This document shows positions 46,987 to 59,900 of a stretch of DNA of 64,000 nt, piece by piece. The DNA is taken from NCBI GenBank assembly GCA_014871385.1, contig CM026429.1, forward strand, positions 6,297,080 to 6,361,079. The letters run 5' to 3'. The stretch comes from Ceratodon purpureus (taxonomy: Eukaryota; Streptophyta; Bryopsida; Pseudoditrichales; Ditrichaceae). How positions within the stretch are numbered: position 1 is the first letter of the stretch; each line of letters begins with the position of its first letter. The notes beneath the pieces are model-generated. The model made no database searches. It was not told the origin of the DNA and was given only the letters and a program-made list of their open reading frames with translations. The translations under genes and the position numbers were made by a program.

Positions 46987-47616
46987 GTATTTTCTTATAC
47001 CATCTTCCGCAGAGTCTTGTCTTCACCCTGAAATTATGGAATCATGGATATCATCAAATTGGAACTTCATGAATGATGAACTTGCGTTGGGTTGGCCAGA
47101 CAACGATGAACCTAATTCATCCTGTCCGATCTGTCAAGCTTCGAAACTGATTTACGTGCTTACAGTCCGCTCAAAATCAGGAACTGGGACTAAGAAACTT
47201 TTTAGAATATGATTCAAGTATCAATTCCAGTCGTCCTGCGTTACGCTTAAACAGTGTCGACATGAGGCAGAGCGCTGCGTATGTCTGGTTCAGTATTTCC
47301 AAAATCCTGCTGTGGTGTACTACATTCTTTGAGATTGTTCTTAACTTGCGCTATGTCTCTTTCATATTATCATCCAGGTAAATCACGTCATCATGTCGAT
47401 AACAAGCATTTATGCAATCGAGAGCAAGCGAGACAGAGATCTGAAGCATTGCCATGGAGTTGGTGTTGAGCCCCAATCTTGGTGTTGAGGTGGTAACGCC
47501 ATTCTGCTGTTAACAAGGGAGTAAGGTTTTATCCCTTTCTTTAGCAAATGGAAGGGTAAAAAGATCGTAGCCGTGACTTATAAAAGGTTTATAAAAGATG
47601 TTATTGATGCCGTTGA
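46987..47616. other. Intergenic, nothing recognised
   Basis: No convincing gene; short open frames only. Confidence 0.5.
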
Positions 47617-47688
47617 TGCCTTCACGGTGGATCGAACACCGGACCTTCAGTTTACAAGACTGACGCTCTACCACTGAGCTATAAAGGC
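47617..47688 (-). tRNA. trnT-UGU: tRNA-Thr (anticodon TGT)
   Basis: 72 bases. Acceptor 5' GCCTTTA against 3' TGAAGGC plus discriminator A, TAGCTCAGTGGTAGAGC D-arm and A box, anticodon stem TCAGT/ACTGA with loop CTTGTAA (TGT, 47654-47656), B box TGTTCGATCC. Confidence 0.93.
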
Positions 47689-48453
47689 TGTCGTTTTCAC
47701 TGCATCACTCAGGGGTGTCGAAGTCGCAGATCTCTGCTTCATGTCCAAGAGTATTTGCCTACTTTTCATATCCTGTAAATTTGAAGGTAAATCATGAAGG
47801 CCATAACTTCAATGGTGACAATATTTGTAAAGGGTATCTCCAAGCATTGGATAAAGTAAAGCTAGCATGTTATTTTCTACAATGAGAGATTGCTTTCGAG
47901 TTTTGTGCTCTTCTTTGGAGACCCTTGATCATTGTTGAAGAAGATAGACTTGAGGTCATGTCCGATGATAAGAAAGAACAAGATTGAACAAGATTGAACA
48001 AGATTGAACAAGATTGAACAAGATCCACCTCTTCAAGGAATGCTACATGAGGTTCTTCAGCCTCCGGCTGTCGAAGATTACATTGTCCATCTCAGTATTG
48101 GTGCTGCAGCGAAGATTCTTAATGCTGTCGTGAGAGGGCTTGTCGTAACAGTTGATAGTGTTGCCTATGAATTTTGTTAGTTGCTTCAGGAAGAAATCAA
48201 CGCTGTGTTATGTTCAGAGTGTGCGGAAGCAATGGTTTCCATGTGAGTATTATGATAGGAGTTACAGCCCGAGGAAAAATTGCCACTTGGTGATTAGCTC
48301 GCATTAAAGGGACATGGTAGGAAGCATTTGGGAACTGTTCTGTACAAGTCTACATTACCACCATTTTGGTCACTTCGATAGCTCACTTCTGAATGTGTTC
48401 GTTACGAGGACCGTTCATTCAAGTGGAAATTTATGCATTTAGTCGTTCAGAAC
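47689..48453. other. Intergenic with a 10-bp tandem repeat
   Basis: AAGATTGAAC is repeated about five times at 47.98-48.02 kb. Otherwise nothing recognised. Confidence 0.6.
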
Positions 48454-49324
48454 CTACTTGTTGTAATCGATGAAGGATATGAGAGTGTCTATGTCGCGTG
48501 CTCCTCGATGTCTGCCCACTGGGTGACCTCTTTTGAACATAATTAACGAAGGAAATCCTACTATCTCGTATTTGTCGGCAAGCCTGGTGTGCTTGGTAGC
48601 GTCCACTATTGCCAGCTGTTGAGATCAACACAAAAACTTCGTCAGGAGGGGAAAGAATTAATCTGAGAGCATCTCGAACATTGGGGAAGGATATGAATGT
48701 CTCAGTAATCAACAACTAGATGTCTCCGAGGAACCATAAAAATGTGATCATCCGAAAGCATGGAAAAGATATCTATGCTGCAGCAGAATGTGTTAAACAA
48801 TGACTGCAAGGAGTTGTGGCAAGTACCTGAACATCGTATCCTTTCTTGTTTAGCACACCTGCAAGTTGTTCCCAAACGGGATGCAGGCGTTGGCAGTGAG
48901 GACACCATGGTGCGTAGAACATAACAAACGTTGGTCTGCACAGAAAAAAGGATTTGGCATGAACTGAAGTACCCAGGACCACTCTGATGGTAACAAATCT
49001 TTCGAGACACACGTGTAGAATATGATACTTTAAATCTGTTGGGCAATGTAAGTTCGTAACATGCAAGAAGATCAAGTTACTGATTAACCTCAAGGTAGTT
49101 TGAGAAAACGCCTAGTTTGGAGACTTTATAATGCGAAAGTAAGGGTTTGCCTATCGATTGCATATGATGCATACGATGCTTGCTAACATCTGTGTTACCT
49201 TGCAAAAATTTCAAGAAATAATTGGGCGATGCAGAGGTTCCCAACTGACTGAAGGATGGTTACCTTTTCATTATAGTCTCGTTAAAATTAAGGAAGGTGA
49301 GCTCCACGACTCCTGACGGTATTC
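48454..49324 (-). CDS. Thioredoxin-fold (PDI-like) protein, first exon not found
   Basis: Three exons, 49324-49264, 48935-48827 and 48615-48454, with GT-AG introns and a continuous frame, encode one thioredoxin domain. It reads [16 protein letters not shown], then [20 protein letters not shown] with the active site CPHC (PDI proteins usually have CGHC), then [19 protein letters not shown] with the cis-proline (GFPSLIMF), ending DYNK-stop. This would act in thiol-disulfide exchange, probably in the secretory pathway. The first visible exon starts in phase 1, so an upstream exon with start and signal peptide is needed. I could not find it in the short gap to the next gene, so the locus may be 5'-truncated. 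Confidence 0.72.
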
Positions 49325-49485
49325 CTTGGCTGGTAAACAAAATAAATGAGAACAAAGGAAGGTTAGGGGTTAGGTAAATTTCTTGATCCTCATCTCCTTA
49401 CCATAGAATTAATTCACTTTGAATTTGGAAAAAATGAGACACTAGAGCAGCTGTGAAATGGGCATGACGGCTTGATACGAGAACT

Positions 49486-51175
49486 TTACCCTGAGCCTTT
49501 GGTTTTGTCGTCTTCAGAGCGCCCCCAAAAACCACTGTAGGCAACATTCTGACCAACTTCTAGGTTTGGAACACCAATAACCTTCGCAACAAGCACTGCT
49601 CCAGTAATTACCCATACTGTCAACCCAAGTGCTTTTAAAAGTTCTCTCCACCACTGTTTTCTCTTTCTTGAATCACCATGAGTCCACGTACTTACAACTT
49701 CATCACTTTCCTCTACCTTTTTAGATGAAGGCACCTCTGAAACACAAAGATCCTTGTCAGTTTCGAAACTGTGACCTTTTTCAGCCGTCTGAGCAAATTC
49801 CGTATCTCCCTTGAGGTGGTCAACACAGTTTTCAGTTTGCTCCTCATCGGATGGTTTGCGAGAAGTATGGTTCATTTCCGACATTGCTGAATTGCTCGTC
49901 ATCATCATAACTGGATGCATATTGGGCATGTAACCCTGCAAGATAATTTTCAGTTCAGCAAGATGGAAAACATGATTTCGACTTGATAAAAATTCTTGCC
50001 CTAAATTTTTGAATTCACTCTGAAAAGTTTCAAAATGCAGACTGAAAATTGAAAAATTATAATTGAAAAGGCGATGAGGAATCACATTGGTAATTGGGGT
50101 GTTTGAACTGTAAAAATACCTTGGTTTCATATAGATGCAGGTCCAGGGGACCTCCCCTAGCTGCCGGAAGGTCAAGAGATCTCAGCACCGTCTGGCAGGG
50201 GATCAGAAGAGTCAAAACCCATGTTATCAAGAGAAGAGAAACTCATCACTACAAAATTCCTATTTCTATTTTCATATCAGTATTGCACAACGATTAAGCC
50301 AGCAGAGAAAACCTAAAACTGGTGTTTCGTCATCCAATATCTTCCAAAACATACATTCAGCATATCAGAAATATCACCTTAAGAGATTCAATATCGCTGC
50401 GCATCATATACAAAGTCTTCATGAGAATGTTGCGCTCCTCGGAATGCCACGGTTCTATACCCCAAGCCTCGTTACATAACTTGTCTTCTGTCCATGATGG
50501 ATCACCTCTAGTGACGATCATATCAGAAACAGAAGAGTCCTTTTGTATGGCAGCCCTTATCTTGCTGTCAACGTTCGGAGCTCGTCGAGTGAAAGAGGTT
50601 GACATATCCATCATTAACTGGCTTGCATGGCTAGGAACAAGGCTATTTCTCTTTTCCAACGAAAGTAAGCTACCGAGCTTTGATCGAACTACACCAGCCT
50701 CTTTGCCAAAGGCCCCAGTAATATCATCTTCAGGCGAACTTGTGGGACAGGATTCAACCCCTGGTGAGGAATTTACTTTAGCATTCCCTAATTCATTACC
50801 ACCAAAACTAAAATATGGAGCCCATCCAGACGGCGATGGAGACTCTGCACGCTGCTCGCCTATCGCCTTGACCACTTCAATCTGCTCAGCACTGCAGCTC
50901 AACGCAGAAGAAGAATGGCTCTCCTTCACATCGGCTCCCAATTTGGGACACAGTGGAGTAAAAGCAGACAGCCCGACAGATGATGCCTGTGTAGGTGAAC
51001 CCCCCTGTAATGCCGTCCGTGGAGGTTGAAATGGCAAATCGGACAACTGGGCGAGAGAGGAACATTCTTTAGCGTCTCCAGTATGTGTGGATCGAACACA
51101 AGCTGGCATGAAATCGGAGAGATGCGAGGGCACGGGCGGCAGCTGTAGACCTAGAAGACGCCCACTGCTCGCCAT
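49486..51175 (-). CDS. Unknown protein with C-terminal transmembrane segment (tail-anchored), 415 residues
   Basis: Two exons, 51175-50378 and 49935-49486, phase 0, GT-AG. The start (MASSGRLLGLQLPPVPSHL) follows a 5' UTR acceptor (TTTTCAACAG) by about 40 bases. The long N-terminal part is Ser/Pro/Glu-rich and looks disordered. The C terminus has RKRKQWWRELLKALGL, a basic aromatic stretch leading into the hydrophobic span TVWVITGAVLVAKVIGV, then a polar tail. This suggests a membrane-anchored cytosolic adaptor. The layout loosely recalls ATG8-interacting ATI-type proteins, but I cannot show homology. Gene structure is convincing; function unknown. Confidence 0.72.
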
Positions 51176-52596
51176 GTTCCTTGTTCCCAGAACAAAAAGC
51201 CTATCGAAGCTGATCTTCCCTGTTGAAAACAATCAACCAGTATGACACCGTCAAGCATGATCAAAATCCTAAGATCGTTCCCCCAAATGACCTCTGAACA
51301 TCAAAACACATCGTTGCACATCCACTATTCCTATCCAGAAAGAAACCCTCGACTCACTCCACATGGAAACCAAAATCGCAGCAACGAAACATAACAACGT
51401 ACCAGTGCTCCTGGTAAGAACACCTCCCCTCATTGATACCGCCACAACGCATTCGCGCCAGCATCACCTCACCCGCTTGCCGTCTCGAACGCCTTCCAAA
51501 AATCACAACCATGCAAGCACTCATACCAGCCTTAGCCCTCAATCAGCCCACAAAAAATTCGAAACCTCAGAGGTCCCAAATGCAACCCGTGTCGCCATCT
51601 CTCGTCAACATCTTCAAGCTCCAGACTCGCTCAAGGAGCTCAATCTAAAGAACTTGAAGTGCCTCTCTCCATCTTAACCAAGCTCATCCTACACATGTGA
51701 CAACATTTCCACATGGGTAATGTTCAACCTCAGGATGTCAACCATCCGCAAAACTTGAAACGCATGGCCAAATGCATGGCAAGCGCAACAACAACAGCTT
51801 CAGAGCAGACATGGGTTGTGGAAACTAAGAGGAGTCTCTTTGTAGCGCTGCTGACTGGGATTTATTGCAGTGGTATCAACTAAGCGACAGCCATGTAGCA
51901 TGAAGGTTTGAAAGGACACGCTCTTGAGTGGGTGATCGCTGCAGTTTTTCAATCGCACTAGAGAGGCATGGGTCCTTTGCAATCCAAAAGAATAGGGCCA
52001 GTCTCTGGAGCTTCAATTACCATCTGATAGAGAGCATTGTTAGCAAAGATCTCACTCCTGTTGAGCATTTCTTCACGTATGGCCGCTGTTTTCGATGTGG
52101 AGCTGAAGAATGTTGGATCCGAACCATGCCAGTTCAATGCTGAAAGAGCAGAGCATCGTCCGGAGTCGGTCCAAGTGGGGAGAAATCGGAGACCTGCTAT
52201 TGGAGACCATGGCTGAGGAATGCTGCATGGTGGAAAGATCGTGTAAATATCACGGATGGGTTCAGTGGGTGGATAAGAATCATATGCCTGCCCTTTCTCC
52301 ATTTGTCAGCTTCGATTTCCTGGCTTTGTCATATTCTTGGGCTGCAATCCCACTCATTCAAGGTCAAGCAGCGATCGGAAGGTTTGTGCTCGTGCTCTTG
52401 GAGTCTTGCGAGTTGAAATTGCGCTTCAATTGATTTCAAGAGCAGTCGAGGTTGAAATTTTCTTCGAAAGAAACTTTGCAGTTATCGGTAGCCTTTGTGA
52501 GATTCCTGATTGTGCAGGTGTTGATGTTGAAGCTGAATTTTGTGTTGGTGGTGAATTAGGAGGGTGATTCAACTCACTTGGTGAAATCGACATGAG
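51176..52596. other. Divergent intergenic region (promoters of the tail-anchored and UPF0114 genes)
   Basis: No coding exon recognised. It lies between two divergently transcribed genes and must hold both promoters and 5' UTRs, including the UTR acceptor near 51.22 kb. Confidence 0.5.
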
Positions 52597-54313
52597 ATGA
52601 CGCTCTTTCTTGCACACAGCCATATCCTCTCAACCCCAAGCTGCCTACCTCGACTCCATTTCGGCAGCCACAATTTTAATTCCAAGTCCAGATCACAGGT
52701 ACCAGCGACTTGGAAACGGGTGCATCATCATCGCCATGTGCTGATCCAGAGCTGCGCGGTCACCTTGGGTAATGGAGGGTTGGACGATGGAGGTGATGGG
52801 GCGGGCTTCGTGTCTCCAACTACTGATTCTTCTCCGATGTTGAAGAGTTCCGGCACTTCTACTGTAGCGGGTGTAGCGGGTTCATCTGGTTCGGAGTCGA
52901 AAGGGGAGGAGCCATGGATTTCCCGCATCGAGAGCGGGGTTGAGAGGGTATGGTGAAGCTGTTACTGTAGACGATTGCTTATGAATGTTTGTGGTTCAGC
53001 ATTAGACCTGAATTAGGTCTTGAGCTGCACAGGCTCCGATACTGGGTTTGATATGTGGAAGATTGGTGTCTGGCACTTCAGAGCTTTTGCTGGAGCTGAT
53101 TTGTTGCAGCACAAATTTGGCTCTTGATGAATGAGTGTTGCTTCCTCTGCAGACCATCTTCAATTTCCGGTTCCTCACCCTAACGGCGATTGGCGGTTCT
53201 CTTGTGGGCTCCTTGCTTTGCTTCCTCAAGGCAACAATCTGAACAAAATTATTCTCTGCTATCCTCTTCTTTTCCAAGTGTGGTGATAATTCAGATGAAT
53301 TAGGTCTGTTTTGGTTTTATTTTGGTTTTGTTTTGTTTTTTGGCAGAGTGGAATTAGTTTTGTTGCACTTAGGTCTGCTTTTCATTTGACATTGAAGTCC
53401 AGATTATAAAGAAGCTGCACGTTTTGAATGAATTGCAGGTACTGTAATCCATGTTTTTGAAAAATGTATAAAAGCTGAGCCTAAGCAGCTGTATTGGAAT
53501 GCAGGGGTGTGGATTTGTATTGGACTCTTACACTGCCTACTTTGGAATGTGTTTGAACGGTTTGCACACCGGGAAGGTCATCCTTCGGCTTGTTGAGGCC
53601 GTCGGTGAGCATTGAATCACCCTCTATCAAGCTGCATTAACATTCCTTGTAATTCATGTTAGATGCCACTTCTTGCAATATTCTTATCTTGTGGAATGTT
53701 CTCCTCTGCATACATTTTCCAGGACTAATGGCATCTTTGTGTGGATTGTTGGGATAAACAGAGATTTACCTTGTGGGAACTGTGATGCTGATATTTGGAA
53801 TGGGCCTTTTCGGATTGTTCATCAGCAATGGCTCAGATCAAAGGGGACAGGGTGATCGTGCATTGCGAAATACAACCCTCTTTGGGATGTTTGTTCTTAC
53901 GGTAAGAAAATCCACCCAAATGCCAATGTAACCTTTTTTGAACATTGTTCTGATGTTCATATCAAAGCTAAATGGGTTGAAAGCGTTGTGGAAGCATGCG
54001 CTAATATGCACAAAATTTTAAGCAGATTTTATATGTGAGCATGTATACGAAAGCTAATCATCTGGAAATTGTGTCCATGAAATAGAAACGGCCACTGTGG
54101 ATGCAAATCACTACGTTGGATACGTTAAAGACGAAGCTGGGGCATTGCATCGTGATGATTCTGATAGTGAAATTGTTCGAGAAGAGCAAGACGGTATGCA
54201 TTGCAAGCTCGGTGGATTTGCTGCTTTACTCCATTGCAATTTTCTTGGCGGCTGGCTCTCTGTATGTGCTACAGCAATTACATGCGAATCAGTTCAGTAA
54301 CACCCAAAGTTGA
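52597..54313 (+). CDS. UPF0114 family chloroplast membrane protein
   Basis: Five exons, 52597-52947, 53153-53230, 53505-53604, 53762-53901 and 54086-54313, give 298 residues in one frame. Residues 1-100 are Ser-rich and basic, as expected of a plastid transit peptide. Then follow the UPF0114 core segments FNFRFLTLTAIGGSLVGSLL, GKVILRLVEAV and YLVGTVMLIFGMGLFGLFIS, and a C-terminal pair of helices around TLDTLKTKLGHCIVMILI and LLYSIAIFLAAGSLYVL. Four hydrophobic spans are visible. The second intron starts GC (AAG|GCAACA) instead of GT. The family is conserved in plants and bacteria but its activity is not established. Confidence 0.88.
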
Positions 54314-55175
54314 AATCTGCTGAAGGGTGTACTCGATACTTGGCAGTCTCTTGGAATCTCGTACATAACAAAATTGTTGTGCACCTACATCCGTGTCACC
54401 TCCAAGACAGCATGCATCATGTTGTTTTGTATGAACCCAGACTGTGAAATATAACATTCCTCTTCAATCTCTGACCTTCGATACTTTCAGGATGTGTCCG
54501 TCATACATGACTGCTGTCTCAGAAGTTCCTTAGACATAGTATTCTTGTGAAATACTTGTGGCAAAAATCAGATAGATTCTTTGACCCGTCATTACCTGCT
54601 CCTATGGAGGAAGGTTTGCTAGTGGAGAAAGATGTTACTGACCAATGCCACTTCACAGAGTGGGACCCTCAAGCTTGAGTATTTTCCGACTTATCAATCC
54701 ATTACCAACGTCTGTACCAACAAAGTCACAAATATCCCATGAAGATGCATGTACCATAAGTTGGTCTTGTGTAAGTGTAAGTCAAGGGCGACTACATAAC
54801 TCTCTGTGCAAGGGCTTCACGCGGTATTGATTTCTTTGACCTTGTTTCCCAACCCTCAGTACATCAGGACCGACTTGGATAGAGTTCGCAGTTCATGGCA
54901 AACATTTGCGCCCAGGAGGTGCCCATACAACGCCACTGTCACCATTCTTACTCTCTAGTTCGACGCTTCTACTTCTTGGAATCTCTCTCTACTTGGAAGT
55001 CTTTCACTCAATCTCTGTCTTTCTCTTTCGAGCTTTCATTCTGTAGAACGCATCAGTTACTTAGAGCTTTGACGATTTTGAATAGCTGTGTATGACACTG
55101 AAGTTTTTAGGCCAAGGATAGTACACATCCTCAATCAAGGTTGGTGAACACAGCTTAGGACAGGAGTGCTACATC
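54314..55175. other. Intergenic, probable promoter of the kinase gene
   Basis: No exon recognised. A pyrimidine-rich stretch near 54.95-55.04 kb resembles plant 5' UTR sequence. Confidence 0.45.
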
Positions 55176-56340
55176 ATGTCGGACTCTACCATAGAAGGGC
55201 GTTCTATGCACCAAGGTGCTCTGTTGGAAGCTGATTCTTTGACACAGGAGTTTGCCCTTGAGTCTAATGCACAGGGTTCAACATACTCATCGACACGTAT
55301 TCGATCAATGATGGAGACAAGAGGGAATTTTTCCAGTGAGGTTGAGTTTGAGATTGAGTGTTCCAAAGATCATTGGAGCCTAGTGACTTGCTCTTCCACA
55401 GATGAGGAGGAGGAGGAGGAGAGCAGCCGGGATGTGTTTGAGAAGCTGAAGAAGCATCCTCAGTGGGGTTGGTTTTTCTGGGAGGGTAGTGACAGATTGG
55501 AGGTAGGTCGGAAGATTGCAGAGGGAGGGCAGGCTGAGATCTTTGAAGCTAGATTGCTTCCTGAGTTTTCTGTCCAGGAGGAGAGTCGTCATGAGGATAA
55601 GTTGTTGGTCTTGAAGGTGTTCAAAGGGGGGGTATTGCTTGCAAGACTTGCAAAAACAGTGGCCCTTGGGGATGTTTCAGTCTACTACCCATGAATGTTG
55701 CCCTCCGGTAATTGGGGGAACGTTGTTGAAAGATGGCAGATTCGGCTTTGTGATGAAGAAGTGTTGGGGTGATCTGCGTAAGCTCATCGACATGAGAATG
55801 GAACAGAAGAAGAATCTAGGCCCACCGTTTCCGTTTGAGAAGGCAAGAGAATTCATGTGGTACATTGCATTTTGGATGCAAGGTTTGCTGAAGAGGGATA
55901 TTCTGCACCGAGATGTGAAGGCCTCAAATGTCCTCATAAGCACTGAACAGGATTTGAGGAAATTTGATCCTGAGTTTGGAAACGCGTTCATTTATGTGGC
56001 AGATTTTGAGTGTTCTATGGGAGTGCTTGGGACAACATTCTGGAGAACTCCTGAAATCTTGCTCTCTTTAAGAGATCGAAATACAACTCTAGAATTATAT
56101 ACAGAAAAGACAGATGTGTATAGTTATGCGATGACTTGTTACGAAATTGTGACAGGACGCATCCCATTTGAAGGCCGTTCACCGTCAAATTACAACATTG
56201 TATTGAGTGGACAAAGACCTAAACTGCCAAACGATTTGGATTCTAGAGTGAAGGAGTTGATTATGCGTTGTTGGCATCAGGATCCAATCCAACGTCCTAC
56301 ATTTACTGAGGTTATCAAGTTCTGGAAAAATTGGAAGTAA
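55176..56340 (+). CDS. Protein kinase, intronless, with one-base frameshift in a G7 run
   Basis: A kinase domain is split over two frames. Frame one (55176-55694) has an acidic N-terminal region with a Glu run, a glycine-rich loop GRKIAEGGQAEIFEA and the ATP lysine in LLVLKVF. Frame two continues with GLLKRDILHRDVKASNVLI (catalytic HRD), VADFECSMGVLGTTFWRTPE (DFE in place of DFG), a normal DVYSYAMTCYEIVTG and RCWHQDPIQRPTFTEV. The frames meet at seven Gs, 55626-55632. With six the product would be one 387-residue kinase. Either a sequencing error or a real inactivating insertion explains it. Stand-alone kinase, no receptor or LRR part. Convergent with the aspartic protease gene. Confidence 0.8.
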
Positions 56341-56902
56341 TACTGAAATTGAGACACTAAGGTTACAGGGGCATTGAGAAATGACACGAATTCTGTTGCC
56401 AAATGATGGTAGTTGAATTAACTCAAGACACCTCGTATGAGTTACAGGCCCCGTGGTGGTTTTCTCCTACTCAAGACACACAGTGTGCAGTAAGTGCAAG
56501 ACAATTGAGGGACCGGTAATTGGATATTGCATCAATTCTATGCTTTACCTGCATGTTGCTGGAGTTAATCTACCCACTACAGTAATGGTTCATAGCTTAC
56601 AAAATAGAGTGTTTGATTCTCAACGGGTTTGCAATGTAAAGGATTGTACCTTTAAACTACAATGAGAGGGACGGGAATGGTCTTCAAATTAGATATATCT
56701 CGTTGCTCTTGTATAGTCCAAGTGGGTTTCCACCAGTAGGAAGTACGATGAGAGAATGGATAAAGAAACGGTGAGCCAAGTAGCTTGGACTCGATTCATT
56801 GATCCAAAGCTTGTTCGATAATTGGAACATGCTGCATATCAAATTTCAAACCATCAAATTTGAGGTCAAATATGTGAAAGTTTCTTGCGATCGCATTTCT
56901 TC
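56341..56902. other. Intergenic between convergent kinase and protease genes
   Basis: Presumably the two 3' UTRs. No gene recognised. Confidence 0.45.
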
Positions 56903-59900
56903 TTATCTGCTTTCTAAATACATGGAGAGTCGCATTCTTTGGGCATGCACTGAACTACAATGTGGGTTCAGTAGAATTTCGAGAAGAGGAGCTTTGAAGG
57001 ACTTACAAGGAACTTGAATCCAGGTGATTTTATTCTTGACACGATCAAAAGTGATGCTGTGATTAACCATGAAGTTATCTGCAATTACATCAGATACACA
57101 GCTGAGTGAAATTGGTGAAACAAGAAAACTGAAACCACATGTGTTCAAGATCCCTTTGGATGACTACACGTCGATGAATTCTGAACAAATTCCAACCAAC
57201 AAAAGGGGGGTAAAATGAATTGATAGCAATAAAAAAGAAAACCCAAAACAAACAAGGAGAACGTACGCCCAATAATGCTGTATTCACTCTTGCTGTCAAC
57301 CAGCGTCAAGCAGATTGCAATTACGTTACCCTGCAGGAACAATCATACTCAGAATAAGCCTGACATTAACAAAGAGAATTGGTGAGTCACTGGTGATCAG
57401 GTGTATCTCCTGCACTTGTATCTTCAAAACACAGCATTCAGAAAATTATTGAACAGAATCCAAGGGCTAGTATTCATTTTAAATGCATGAATTTATCAGT
57501 CAGCAAGGGAAGAATGGATTGAATTACCGTATGGTCGGCAAGAATTGCATATGGTTGTAGAATTTCGAGCTTCGCCCCACCAGTGAAGCGAAGAGTGATA
57601 GTCGGCAACATTACATTTTCTACGTTTCTGCAGTGGGAGCAAGCGGTCAAAAGAAGTCACATCATAACCACGAAAATATTCATGAAATATTCAGCTATTG
57701 GACATGTGAGTCACAAAGTATTAAGATCTAGCTTCTAAATATTAGATGATAACTTACGGTGGTGAATAGCAATGGTCATAGGCTTCGGAGGGGCTTGCTA
57801 TTCTTTTGTAAAGGATTGCTTGGTCAACCTGCAGATAGACATCAAACATACACTACAGTCAGAGAAAGAAAAACCAACAGAAAACAACTCGTACAACGCA
57901 GTCGAGAAACCTAACTTTTAATTATATCTACCTTCCACTTTCTTATTCCGGTCACACAATAGCGAGATGACCTAATGACATAAATCAGAGAATCATACAT
58001 CACTGAATATTAACACCCTTGGGATTAGAAAAAGTGTTGAAGGAAAATGCGAACTGCGGAAAATACTCCAATATACCTCACTGCAGGAAATCATTTATTG
58101 TATCATCCAGTATATCATCTATGATTCAGCTCAAAATTTCTAACAATCGTAAATTGAAGAACCATTATGACTTGGATCCCAGGCTAAGTAATGAAAAACG
58201 CTTCCAGTTCAATTTGAACTACATACACAGAGCCGGTGTAAAGAACCGGCCTTACAACAGCCATGACAGAGTTGTAAGCTGGGGTAGCCAGGTAAGTGTA
58301 TGTAGTCCCTGTGTCGAAAACGGCCATCGTCATTGTCTTCACAGATACACCGCCAACAAGGACGTAGCTCAAGCCCACCCAATAGAATTGACTGCTCATC
58401 AAGGAGCACAAAGCAACATCATTGTAGCGCAAAGAACCCTAACGAGCTATGGCAAGTCCTCTGGAATTCCAGCCAGACGCCACAAAGAGCATTGCAAATC
58501 TCACAGACCAAGAGGCTGGCAATCATCTTACGGCGATACGTGGGTGATGATAGGCGTGCTATACGCCTTCGGAGAACCTCTGTCGCCAAGCACAAGCCTC
58601 CCTGTGCCCAAACCATAATCAAAGCACATGGAGAAAGAATCCGCCATCACTTTCGCTTGAGCAAGAATGCTCGGAACCGAGATGTTCCGCATGCCCAGTC
58701 CAAGAAGACCATCCGGTACGGTGGCGCCAGTCTGAAACTCCCCCGTCTGATTTGTCCCACACCTAAACCATCCACCACATCAACCGATTCAATCAAAGTG
58801 CATCCAAAAACCCTGACATTAGGGTTTAGAGCTATTGCAAATTCACAAAGCACTGCCACCATACCCAAACACAACATCCGCGGCAGTCTTGTTTCCTCCT
58901 TTCTGTGGAATGAGATACATCACATCCTCCACAAGGTAGCCTTCTGTAGTAACCGGAGAAATGTACTGTATATGGTAAGGGCATTGCATTGTGCTCGATG
59001 AACATGCGCTTGCCACATCGACGCAGTATGGACTACTACACGTTACTCTCTCAGACGAACTCGAATTAGAGGCGTCATACACATTAAACGTAGTGTCCTG
59101 CACACAATCATACACCCAAACATGACCAAAATCAAAACCCATCCAAGAAACAGACAAAGAGACAAAAATTCATAGAACAATATATCCAATACCTACCCAT
59201 CCAAATCCATATCTACTTACATAAAGAGTAGAGACCGAAGGAGCACATGAGACGCAATGCGCACAGGGCAACCATAGCAAATCACTCCCCGTGTCCAACG
59301 CAACATAGAACCTCTGGCTGGGAGTTCCAATCTCAATATACGTATACTGCAACCTGCACAGAAAGCCCGAAGACTCAAACTCAAGAAAAAAATAAAATCA
59401 TAACCTAACCTAATAAAATCTCAAGCAGACATCTTAATCAAACCCTAAACCAAACATCAAACCAAACAGACAGGAAAGAGTAAATGATATGAGCTGAGCA
59501 TGCGATTCTCACCCGTCACGCTGGTTGAAATAAGTAGTGTTCCCCACAGAGCTAGCCATGAGCGGGGGAGCTTTGGCCTTGGCAGCATCACCGCGGGGGA
59601 GGACGCGGCCGGGGTGGCGATGGAGGTCGAGGTGGAAGAGCATGTCGTGAAACTCCGGGGTGCCTTGCCTGGGCCAGTCGAGGAAGGCATCCCCATGGCG
59701 CGCCTTGAGCTCCTCCCTCGCCTTGTCGGAGAACCGGTGCGTGACCTCGAAGGTGTACAACCCTCCTGCGCTCCCTGATGTTGTTCTCCCCGTCACCGGC
59801 GCAGCGCAACACAACACTGATCCCAGAAACAGAAGCAAAAGAAGAAGAAGCATCCGCCATGGCTGCTTCAACCAGAAGGGTGAGTTCTGATAAGGCGCTC

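Noticed and set aside
47979-48024. 10-bp direct repeats as a CRISPR-like array
   Set aside because: Units are contiguous with no spacers and the genome is a plant; it is a simple tandem repeat.
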